Source: Thiotrichaceae bacterium (GTDB lineage: Bacteria; Pseudomonadota; Gammaproteobacteria; SZUA-229). Taken from it: a stretch of 9,031 nucleotides of DNA. The stretch spans positions 64,476 to 73,506 of the forward strand of contig NVWZ01000009.1 of NCBI GenBank assembly GCA_002746365.1. Reading direction: 5' to 3'. A program made the position numbers and the translations under genes. The number at the start of each line of letters is the position of its first letter. Positions within the stretch are counted from its first letter, which is position 1. Of the stretch, positions 1-6,366 are shown in pieces. A model generated the notes under the pieces. That model was not told where the DNA came from, searched no databases, and saw only the letters and a list, made by a program, of their open reading frames with translations.

Positions 1-175
1 CATAACTGCCCGGGTTTCCATAACGACTACGTTCAACCGCTTTTGGCGTTGCATCAAGTATTTCATGCCACTGCTTTGAATAATTATCGGGCGCACTATC
101 TTTTACTTCACTACATGAGACCAGCATAATCGCCATCACAGGAATTAAAAGTAATCCCCTTAAGGATAGGGTCAT
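1..175 (-). CDS. rlpA: RlpA-like septal ring lytic transglycosylase, N-terminal part (partial, cut by window edge)
   Basis: Only the first 58 codons are present; the reading frame is open to the left edge. The start is the ATG at 173-175. Residues 1-20 form a lipoprotein signal peptide, with lipobox LVSC placing the acylated cysteine at residue 21. The last visible residues, SRYGNPGSY (about 50-58), match the segment that opens the conserved double-psi beta-barrel region of RlpA proteins. RlpA family members are outer-membrane lipoproteins; the Pseudomonas protein cleaves glycan strands lacking stem peptides. The position directly after mltB in an mrdA-rodA-mltB run is the usual Pseudomonas-type order and supports the call. 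I see no good Shine-Dalgarno sequence before the ATG. The catalytic domain lies outside the window, so enzymatic activity cannot be judged. Confidence 0.82.
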   Translation of the reverse strand, partial: MTLSLRGLLLIPVMAIMLVSCSEVKDSAPDNYSKQWHEILDATPKAVERSRYGNPGSY

Positions 176-197
176 CACTGTTTTAATCGTTTTATTA

Positions 198-267
198 TGT
201 CATCTCGACCAGAGGGAGAGATCTAATACAGCGGACTTTAAGATCTCTCCCTCTGGTCGAGATGACA
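198..267. repeat. Perfect 27-bp inverted repeat (REP/MITE-like palindrome) between mltB and rlpA
   Basis: The left arm 198-224 begins TGTCATCTCGACC and ends GAGATCT. The right arm 241-267 is its exact reverse complement, and the arms are separated by 16 nt (225-240). As RNA in the mltB-to-rlpA direction this would be a very stable hairpin, but it is not followed by a T-run, so it is not a standard intrinsic terminator. Ends carrying GTCAT are common in dispersed intergenic palindromes of proteobacteria. Whether this one is multicopy in the genome cannot be seen here. It could attenuate or stabilise the operon transcript. Confidence 0.9.
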
Positions 268-306
268 ACAAAAAATTGACACGGACTCATATAAACCAAC
301 ATTCAA

Positions 307-1305
307 TTAATTTTTAAGCTTTTCGCTCAATTGAAATACTGCCATCGCATACAACACACTATGGTTATAACGAGTAATAACATAAAAATTATTTAAGCCT
401 AGCCAATACTCATTACCTTTTTTACCTTTCAGGTGCAACAGTGTTGCCAATTGTTTTTTATCAAGATTCTGACTCTTCGATTTTTCATTAAACGTCACGC
501 CCTGGCTCTCTAGCTGAGAAAGCATGGCGTAAGGTTTTAATGAATTTTTCTTTCTTACAATAGACGTGTTTTTAATATCAACCTGATGTACAACACTGTC
601 ACCCTGGGTCCAACCATGGCGACTAAAATAATTAGCCACACTACCTATTACATCCGGCATGCTATTCCAAAGATCGCGTTTACCGTCACCATCAAAATCA
701 ACGGCATACTCTCGATAACTACTGGAAATAAATTGCGGCATACCCATTGCACCTGCATAGGAACCAGTCATGGTATCAATATCGATATTTTCTTCTTTGG
801 ATAACAATAAAAAATGTTTTAACTCACCTTTAAAAAACGTGCCGCGCTTAGGGTAACCAAATCCTAATGTGGTCAATGAATCAAACACCGTATATTTTCC
901 GGTATATTTTCCGTAATAGGACTCAACGCCAATGATTGCAGCAATTACTTCAACGGGCACACCAAATTGCTTTTCAGCTCGTTCGAGAACAGCCTTATTA
1001 TTATGTATAAATTTTTTACCTTTTTCAGTACGTTTATTAGTAACGAAGATGGGGCGATAGCGCTTCCAGGTTAGCTCTTTTTCAGCCGGTTTCGCAATGG
1101 ATTCCAGAACGTTATCCAACTTTTTTACACGGGCAAACTTTTCTTCAAGATAATCACGGTCAAAGCCGTGTTGATTGACCATCTCATTTATAAATTGTTT
1201 AACATCTGGGTGCTGCGCGTAATTAGCAGCAGCTACTGCGGGCATCATAGCTGCCAGAGCAAAAACCAAACCATTTGATATTATAATTTTTCTAAGCATA
1301 AACAT
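307..1305 (-). CDS. mltB: Lytic murein transglycosylase B (soluble periplasmic form)
   Basis: Cleaves the MurNAc-GlcNAc bond of peptidoglycan to give 1,6-anhydro-muropeptides in the periplasm. The ATG at 1303-1305 is preferred, giving 332 aa: an AAAGAG ribosome site lies 8 nt upstream, whereas a GTG two codons earlier is too close to it. Residues 1 to about 26 are a signal peptide ending AVAAA. There is no lipobox cysteine, so unlike E. coli MltB it should not be lipid-anchored. GVESYYGK (about 126-133) contains the catalytic Glu128, corresponding to E. coli Glu162. AGAMGMPQF (184-192) is the signature substrate-groove motif, and DFDGDGKRDLW (203-213) is the EF-hand-like calcium loop. Length fits the family. 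It lies 94 bp after rodA and 131 bp before rlpA on the same strand, consistent with one cell-wall operon. Confidence 0.93.
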   Translation of the reverse strand: MFMLRKIIISNGLVFALAAMMPAVAAANYAQHPDVKQFINEMVNQHGFDRDYLEEKFARVKKLDNVLESIAKPAEKELTWKRYRPIFVTNKRTEKGKKFIHNNKAVLERAEKQFGVPVEVIAAIIGVESYYGKYTGKYTVFDSLTTLGFGYPKRGTFFKGELKHFLLLSKEENIDIDTMTGSYAGAMGMPQFISSSYREYAVDFDGDGKRDLWNSMPDVIGSVANYFSRHGWTQGDSVVHQVDIKNTSIVRKKNSLKPYAMLSQLESQGVTFNEKSKSQNLDKKQLATLLHLKGKKGNEYWLGLNNFYVITRYNHSVLYAMAVFQLSEKLKN

Positions 1306-1325
1306 ATTCACTACTCTTTATTATT

Positions 1326-1354
1326 ATTTTATTATTCCCACACTTACCTGTGAA
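1326..1354 (-). promoter_or_regulatory. Candidate sigma70 promoter for mltB
   Basis: On the minus strand, TTCACA (1349-1354, 5 of 6 to the -35 consensus) is followed after 17 bp by TAAAAT (1326-1331, 5 of 6 to -10). Transcription would begin near 1319, leaving only about 14 nt before the mltB ATG, just enough to include its AAAGAG site. The mltB-rodA gap is AT-rich, so chance matches are likely. If real, it is a secondary promoter inside the operon. Confidence 0.33.
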
Positions 1355-1399
1355 AAAGCTTAACTTAACTGACGATTCAAAACCCTGAAAGTTCCTGCA

Positions 1400-2533
1400 T
1401 TACTTCGCGACCAGCCTTCTATTTGTACTAATAGACATCAACATTCCAAAAGCCGCCATCAGGGTTACCATTGAGGTACCACCATAGCTAACCAGCGGTA
1501 ATGGGATGCCCACTACCGGAAGAACACCTGAAACCATACCGACATTCACAAACAAATAGACAAAGAATGTCATGCTGAGACTGCCCGCCAGTAAACGACC
1601 AAAACTATCCTGTGCAGTAGCGGCAATATACAGACCGCGAATGATTATAAAGGCATAAATCGCCAACAGAACAATGGCACCCATAATACCAAATTCTTCC
1701 GCAAACACGGCGAAAATAAAATCGGTTGTTCGCTCGGGCAGAAAATCCAACTGAGACTGGGTACCATTTAACCAGCCTTTACCGTAGATGCCACCAGAAC
1801 CAATAGCAATCGTTGACTGAATAATGTGATACCCCGATCCCAGCGGATCCCTACCGGGGTCGAACAGCGTCAATACACGCTGCTTCTGGTAATCATGCAT
1901 GAACTGCCACAATACGGGGAAAAGCGCCAACATCGAAACAATAGTGCCAAATAATATCCGCCAGCGAATACCGCCAAAAAACACCACAAAAAAACCAGCA
2001 GCAGCAACCAACAATGCAGTACCTAAATCCGGCTGTTTGGCAATCAATACGGTCGGCAAAATAACTAAAGCTAACGATATAAATAATGGCGTCACTTTTG
2101 CTGGAAAGGGTTTTTCACACAGGTACCAGGCGATCATCATCGGCGTAACCAGCTTCATCATTTCAGATGGTTGAAAACGGATAACATACAAATTCAACCA
2201 ACGCTGCGCGCCCTTGCCAACATCACCCGCAACCAGCACCAGTATTAACAATATGATGCCTAATGCAAAAAACCAGGGTGCCCAAATATAGAGCTGTTGC
2301 TGCGGAATTTGCGCCACAAAAAACATCACCGCAAAAGCGATTGCCAAACGCACTAACTGGCGATTGACAACATCAATCGAACCGTCAGATGCGCTGTATA
2401 AAATACCCAAACCACATGTCATCAAAATCAATAGACCCGCCAGTAAAATCGGGTCAATGTGCAGCGCCTGCAAAAATTTAGAGGTTTTACTCTGATAGTC
2501 TGAATCAAAAAATTGTGCGCTACTGCTTTGCAT
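1400..2533 (-). CDS. rodA: Rod shape-determining protein RodA, SEDS peptidoglycan glycosyltransferase
   Basis: Polymerises lipid II into glycan strands during lateral wall growth, working in the inner membrane as the partner of PBP2. The protein is 377 aa (E. coli RodA is 370), with multiple hydrophobic membrane segments throughout. Family motifs seen: GKGAQRWLN (107-114 region), FQPSE (120-124), KQPDLGTAL (166-174), and NGTQSQLDFLPERTTDF (about 256-272). Asp271 in the last motif matches the essential SEDS Asp262 of E. coli RodA. The C-terminal region has the usual GVLPVVGIPLPLVSYGGTS-type segment. The ATG at 2531-2533 lies inside the end of mrdA, a 14-bp overlap, with GGA five nt upstream, so the two are probably translationally coupled. 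Confidence 0.97.
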   Translation of the reverse strand: MQSSSAQFFDSDYQSKTSKFLQALHIDPILLAGLLILMTCGLGILYSASDGSIDVVNRQLVRLAIAFAVMFFVAQIPQQQLYIWAPWFFALGIILLILVLVAGDVGKGAQRWLNLYVIRFQPSEMMKLVTPMMIAWYLCEKPFPAKVTPLFISLALVILPTVLIAKQPDLGTALLVAAAGFFVVFFGGIRWRILFGTIVSMLALFPVLWQFMHDYQKQRVLTLFDPGRDPLGSGYHIIQSTIAIGSGGIYGKGWLNGTQSQLDFLPERTTDFIFAVFAEEFGIMGAIVLLAIYAFIIIRGLYIAATAQDSFGRLLAGSLSMTFFVYLFVNVGMVSGVLPVVGIPLPLVSYGGTSMVTLMAAFGMLMSISTNRRLVAK

Positions 2534-4373
2534 ATTTTTCCATATATCGTTTAATTAATTCACGTGAAATGGGCCCCATCTTACTACCACGCTCACCGTT
2601 TTCAGCAACGATAGCCACTGCAAGAACAGGATCTTTAACCGGGCCAAAGCCGATAAACAACGCATGATCGCGTAATTTTTTCGCCACGGTTTCTGCATCG
2701 TATTCCTCATCCTGAGCGATGCCAAAAACTTGCGCCGTTCCGGTCTTACCCGCCATTTTAAACTTCATACCCCAACCTGTGGCTCGTGCGGTTCCCAAGC
2801 TGCCATGAACCACTTTTTCCAATGCATCAAACATTATCTGCCAATGGTTTTCATTGCGCAGGTTAATCATGGTTCTCGATGGCTCTCTAGCTTTCACCGT
2901 ATCATTTTGCGAGTTATGCACCTCCTTCAACAGTCGCGGCACAATCTTCTCACCACGAGCGGCCAGCGCTGCAGTCGCTACCGCAAGTTGCATGGGGGTC
3001 GATAACATATAACCTTGACCGATACCAGAAATCAAGGTTTCACCCGGATACCACACGGTTCGATGAACGCGTTTTTTCCATTCAGTTGATGGCAGCAAGC
3101 CCTTGCGCTCACCGAGCAAATCAATACCCGTTCGTTTGCCAAAGCCAAATTTAGACATAAAATCATGCATGCTGTCGATATTCGAACGGTAGGCTAGCTC
3201 ATAAAAATAAACATCACACGATTGCTCCATCGCTATAGTGAAATCTACCCTGCCATGCCCCTCTTTTTTCCAGTCACGGTATTTTCGCTCAGTCTCATCA
3301 CCGGGTAATAAATAATGCCCTTTACAGTAGAGTGACTCCTTCGGTCCAAAATGTCGCTGCTCAATACCGGCTAAACCAAGAAACGGCTTAAATGTTGACG
3401 CCGGGGGATACTGCCCAAAAATAGCACGATTAAATAAAGGCTTATCGATGTCGTGCTGCAGTGCATCATAATTTTTATGGCTGATACCATGTACAAAAAG
3501 ATTGGGGTCGAAGCCAGGATTACTAACGAACACCACAACAGCGCCGGTATGGGGTTCTATCGCTATCACTGCACCCAATAAATCCCCTAACATTTTTTCA
3601 GCTAGCTGCTGCAGCTCAATATCCACATTTAATATCAGATCATTGCCTGACACCGAAGCCACTTTATCGATTACCCGCAGCACGCGTCCTTGCGCATTGA
3701 CCTCGACATTCTGCCGCCCTACCTGACCATGGAGTTCAGATTCGTAATACTTTTCTAAACCCGTTTTACCAATGTGCGTGGTACCACGGTAATTGCCTTC
3801 ATCGATTACTGCCAGTTCACGTCGATTGATTCGACCAACGTAACCAACCAGATGAGCCGCTGTTTTACCGTACGGATAATGGCGACTTAAACGAGCATTG
3901 ATATCCATACCCGGAAACCGATGACGGTTCACCGCGAGCTTAGCTACTTCATCTTCATTTAACCGGGCACGCAAAGAAATACGTTGAAAAGAACGACGCG
4001 CCCGCCATTGCTCTCTAAAACGCTCCAGTTCTGATTCACTGATTGTTACAATCTCAGCCAGTCCCTTTAAGGTCTGCTCCATATCTTCAACTTGCTCAGG
4101 AATAATTTCAAGATGGAACGTAGGTTTATTTTCAGCAAGAATAACGCCATTTCGATCGTAAATTAAGCCTCGAGTTGGCGGCAACTCCATCAAACGGATG
4201 CGATTATGCTCTGATAAGTTTGCAAAATGTGCATAATCGACGATTTGAAGCCACGCCAGACGCGTTAACAGACCACACAGCATTAAAATACATATAGTGG
4301 CCGCGACCATGGCACGAAATTTGAAGATGCTCGCTTCATACGAATGATCTGAAAAATGAGAGCGGTATGGCAT
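2520..4373 (-). CDS. mrdA: Penicillin-binding protein 2, elongasome transpeptidase
   Basis: Class B PBP (617 aa; E. coli PBP2 is 633) that crosslinks peptidoglycan during cell elongation. It has a short cytoplasmic tail, one membrane anchor at about 22-45, and a pedestal region with PPTRGLIYDRNG (65-76) and YPYGKTAAHLVGYVG (166-180). The transpeptidase domain has S326-TFK as the acylated-serine motif, S385-C-D as the second motif, and K543-TG as the third. Asp367, His373 and Cys386 match three ligands of the zinc site described for Acinetobacter PBP2; Cys350 seems to sit where the fourth ligand, Asp, is expected. The ATG at 4371-4373 follows an in-frame stop by one codon, so no longer start is possible. 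Its ribosome site is poor. First gene of the cluster, overlapping rodA. Confidence 0.97.
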   Translation of the reverse strand: MPYRSHFSDHSYEASIFKFRAMVAATICILMLCGLLTRLAWLQIVDYAHFANLSEHNRIRLMELPPTRGLIYDRNGVILAENKPTFHLEIIPEQVEDMEQTLKGLAEIVTISESELERFREQWRARRSFQRISLRARLNEDEVAKLAVNRHRFPGMDINARLSRHYPYGKTAAHLVGYVGRINRRELAVIDEGNYRGTTHIGKTGLEKYYESELHGQVGRQNVEVNAQGRVLRVIDKVASVSGNDLILNVDIELQQLAEKMLGDLLGAVIAIEPHTGAVVVFVSNPGFDPNLFVHGISHKNYDALQHDIDKPLFNRAIFGQYPPASTFKPFLGLAGIEQRHFGPKESLYCKGHYLLPGDETERKYRDWKKEGHGRVDFTIAMEQSCDVYFYELAYRSNIDSMHDFMSKFGFGKRTGIDLLGERKGLLPSTEWKKRVHRTVWYPGETLISGIGQGYMLSTPMQLAVATAALAARGEKIVPRLLKEVHNSQNDTVKAREPSRTMINLRNENHWQIMFDALEKVVHGSLGTARATGWGMKFKMAGKTGTAQVFGIAQDEEYDAETVAKKLRDHALFIGFGPVKDPVLAVAIVAENGERGSKMGPISRELIKRYMEKYAKQ

Positions 4374-4684
4374 AGGTTAAAATCGAGTCAAAATGACGCT
4401 TTATTATTATTTTTGTAAGTAGAATTGTTGAAAAACAGCAAAAAACACAAAATAACAGAAATATGTGCGTAATTATATAGTGTTTAGCGCATTTCAGGCT
4501 CGACAATTTCTCAGCAATCGATAGAATCAAGTAAAAAAAGAATAAGGGAATGTTTGTTGTGGGCAATACCTGCATTCAAACTGGTGGAAATTTAAAATAT
4601 CACTCAATAATAAAAAGAAATGCGAGCGCTTTTTGATGTCAGTTTTTCATTGGCGCCACGCACTCAAGTTGATGGGAAACGACT
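4374..4684. other. Divergent intergenic region between mrdA and the adenylate kinase gene (311 bp)
   Basis: AT-rich and without a convincing gene. It must hold the promoters for both the leftward cell-wall operon and the rightward kinase. On the minus strand a perfect TATAAT (complement of 4472-4477) could be a -10 for mrdA, but no acceptable -35 lies 16-18 bp upstream, so it is only a weak candidate. The plus-strand candidate is listed separately. GGGA at about 4675-4678, seven nt before the kinase ATG, is its ribosome site. I see no riboswitch-like fold or operator. Confidence 0.6.
4500..4527 (+). promoter_or_regulatory. Candidate sigma70 promoter for the adenylate kinase gene
   Basis: TCGACA (4500-4505, 5 of 6 to the -35 consensus), a 16-bp spacer, then TAGAAT (4522-4527, 5 of 6 to -10). 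Transcription would begin near 4534, leaving an untranslated leader of about 150 nt. The match is fair, but the region is AT-rich and other weaker combinations exist. Confidence 0.33.
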
Positions 4685-5788
4685 ATGAAACTTATCCTGA
4701 TTGGGGCACCCGGCTCAGGCAAAGGCACACAAGCCAAATATTTAACGGACAAATACCACATTCCACAAATCTCCACCGGTGATTTGCTGCGTGCTGCCGT
4801 GGCAGCACAAACGCCGCTCGGTCGACAGGCGAAAACCATAATGGATGCCGGACAGTTGGTACCCAACGATATCGTAATCGGCATGATTCGCGAGCGTATT
4901 TCCCGCCCCGATGCGGACCAGGGTTTCGTTCTAGACGGTTTCCCTCGTAATATCGCCCAGGCGGTCGCACTGGATGACATTCTCGATAAATTAGGCAAGC
5001 CCATCGATGCTGTACTGCAATTCGCTGTAGATGCCGAAATGTTAATCCAACGTACCATCGGTCGACTAACCTGCATTTCCTGCGGTGCCCTTTTCAACCT
5101 CATCACACAGCCACCCGCTGCTGATGACAAGTGTGACGAATGTGGCTGCGCATTGCACCACCGCTCGGACGATAGCGAAGAAATTATCGAAAGACGGTTA
5201 CAGATTTTTGAATCGCTCACGCAACCATTGAGTGACTACTACAAACAAAAAGGCGTATTACACGTCGTCGAGGCACACGGTGATGTCGCCGAAGTCACCA
5301 AACGTGTTAAGTCAGCATTACGTGGACTTCGATCTAAACGCACACCCGTTAAACCGATGCTAACACCGGCACCCGTTGTAAAAGCTAGCGCAAAACCGGC
5401 GGTCAAACACGTTAAAGTCGAAGAGCGCAAACCAAAGTTACGCCCTCGCAAGATAATCAAAACACTTTCGGGGAATACCCGAGTTAAAAAACTGGATATC
5501 AAAAAAGAATTACCTAATGTCGTCAATAAAAAATCGATAAAAGCGGCCGCCAGGAAAAAAGCCAGTGTGGCTACTGCTGCCGCTGAGCAAGCTGAGCTGG
5601 ATAAAATTTTAGATAAACAACTAAAAGAATTAGAAACAGAACTAAAGCAAACAAAAGCTCAACTTAAAAAAGCAGCTGATGAAGAAAAGGCACTACTAAA
5701 AGCTGAAAAACAAAAAGATGCTGCGCTTAAAAAAGCGCTACATGATGAAACCACTAAGTTGAAAAAGAAAAAAAGCAGTAATAATTAG
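4685..5788 (+). CDS. adk: Adenylate kinase with zinc-type lid and long basic coiled-coil C-terminal extension
   Basis: The kinase part (about residues 1-215) interconverts ATP + AMP and 2 ADP in the cytoplasm. It shows the P-loop GAPGSGKGT (7-15), the AMP-binding STGDLLR (30-36), the DGFPRN segment (84-89), the long LID, and RSDDSEEIIERRL (160-172). The LID has Cys130-X2-Cys133 and Cys150-X2-Cys153, a four-Cys zinc site as in Gram-positive enzymes rather than the metal-free lid of E. coli. Typical Adk ends near residue 214; here the frame continues to 367. Residues 217-367 have about 43 Lys/Arg against 18 Asp/Glu. The first half is Pro/Lys/Ala-rich and probably disordered. From about 300 to 360 a 3-4 spaced pattern (L309, L313, L316, L320, T323, L327, A330, L337) suggests a coiled coil. 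GGGA precedes the ATG by 7 nt. The role of the extension is unknown. It stands alone on the plus strand. Confidence 0.93.
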   Translation: MKLILIGAPGSGKGTQAKYLTDKYHIPQISTGDLLRAAVAAQTPLGRQAKTIMDAGQLVPNDIVIGMIRERISRPDADQGFVLDGFPRNIAQAVALDDILDKLGKPIDAVLQFAVDAEMLIQRTIGRLTCISCGALFNLITQPPAADDKCDECGCALHHRSDDSEEIIERRLQIFESLTQPLSDYYKQKGVLHVVEAHGDVAEVTKRVKSALRGLRSKRTPVKPMLTPAPVVKASAKPAVKHVKVEERKPKLRPRKIIKTLSGNTRVKKLDIKKELPNVVNKKSIKAAARKKASVATAAAEQAELDKILDKQLKELETELKQTKAQLKKAADEEKALLKAEKQKDAALKKALHDETTKLKKKKSSNN

Positions 5789-5798
5789 AAAAAATTCG

Positions 5799-5820
5799 TT
5801 ATTCCGGCATGACGGAGTGC
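5799..5820. repeat. Short REP-like hairpin after the adenylate kinase gene
   Basis: ATTCCG (5801-5806) and CGGAGT (5813-5818) can pair across a 6-nt loop, with one G-T pair. The text ATTCCGGCATGACGGAG resembles short palindromic intergenic repeats common in proteobacteria, though only one copy is in the window. It begins 11 bp after the kinase stop. No T-run follows, so it is a poor intrinsic terminator. Confidence 0.4.
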
Positions 5821-5901
5821 AATCAAAGATGTATCGCTGGCACTTTACATAAGAATAGTTACTTTTAATGTGTAACGATAAAACGTACTGACTGAATATT
5901 G

Positions 5902-5927
5902 TTTAATCGGCAAGCAGCCGAATTAAA
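5902..5927 (-). terminator. Possible terminator hairpin after the thioredoxin gene
   Basis: TTTAATCGGC (5902-5911) pairs with GCCGAATTAAA (5917-5927) around the loop AAGCA, with one bulged A. The stem lies 12 bp beyond the thioredoxin stop on the minus strand. The tract after the stem in that direction (CAATATTC) is not T-rich, so efficiency is doubtful. It could also serve the convergent kinase transcript. Confidence 0.4.
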
Positions 5928-5938
5928 TCAGGGGCAGA

Positions 5939-6313
5939 CTAAGCGTCACCCTTAGTCTGCTGTTCAACGACTTCCTTACGCACCTGCTCCATATCCAGCT
6001 CTTTGGTTTTAGCAATAACGTCTTCAAGCCCACTTTCTGGCAACATGCCAGCTTGAGAGAAAATAGCAATCTGGTCACGAAAAATCATTAACGTTGGAAT
6101 CGAACGAATTTGAAAACTGGCAGCCAGTTCTTGCTCATCTTCTGTGTTCACTTTCGCAAAAACGACATCATCATATTTTTCTGATACCGCTTCATAGATA
6201 GGTGCAAAAGACTTACAGGGACCACACCATGGCGCCCAAAAATCAATGATAACGATATCATTGTTAGCAATGGTGTCTTCCAAAGTGTCCTTAGTTATTT
6301 CAATGGTTGCCAT
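5939..6313 (-). CDS. Thioredoxin family protein (WCGPC active site)
   Basis: Small cytoplasmic disulfide reductase of the thioredoxin fold; no signal peptide is present. The active site is W29-C30-G-P-C33 in the context DFWAPWCGPCK, and the cis-proline loop is IPT with Pro73. At 124 aa it is about 15 residues longer than classical TrxA (108), with a charged helical tail, LDMEQVRKEVVEQQ. The stretch NTEDEQELAASFQIRSIPT fits a subgroup of stand-alone bacterial thioredoxins that I know from annotation but cannot name more precisely. The ATG at 6311-6313 has GGA five nt upstream. It lies 53 bp after the cytochrome c peroxidase gene on the same strand and may be co-transcribed or use the promoter listed next. 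Its physiological partner is not evident from the sequence. Confidence 0.93.
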   Translation of the reverse strand: MATIEITKDTLEDTIANNDIVIIDFWAPWCGPCKSFAPIYEAVSEKYDDVVFAKVNTEDEQELAASFQIRSIPTLMIFRDQIAIFSQAGMLPESGLEDVIAKTKELDMEQVRKEVVEQQTKGDA

Positions 6314-6350
6314 AATTATCCAAACCCGTTGTCAATTTCAAAAAACCTAT

Positions 6351-6359
6351 ATTCTAGCA
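6351..6359 (-). promoter_or_regulatory. Candidate extended -10 promoter for the thioredoxin gene
   Basis: On the minus strand TGCTAGAAT combines the TGN extended element with TAGAAT (5 of 6 to the -10 consensus). The expected start is near 6344, about 31 nt before the ATG. No good -35 is seen, as is acceptable for extended -10 promoters. Confidence 0.38.
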
Positions 6360-6366
6360 GACGAGA

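Noticed and set aside
891..914. Tandem 12-bp repeat in mltB encoding GKYTGKYT beside the catalytic Glu
   Set aside because: Compared with the E. coli MltB segment, the number of residues is unchanged, so it is not an inserted duplication but a chance similarity of two neighbouring motifs.
4472..4477. Perfect TATAAT on the minus strand as the mrdA promoter
   Set aside because: No -35 match at 16-18 bp and no TGN extension; in such AT-rich DNA a lone -10 is weak evidence.
4336..4575. A 79-codon minus-strand open frame upstream of mrdA rich in Phe, Ile and Leu
   Set aside because: It overlaps the mrdA start, has no ribosome site, and its composition is what AT-rich intergenic DNA yields by chance.
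4639..5220. A 193-codon open frame antisense to the adenylate kinase
   Set aside because: The plus-strand frame has all the Adk motifs; the antisense product has no recognisable motif and is a shadow frame.
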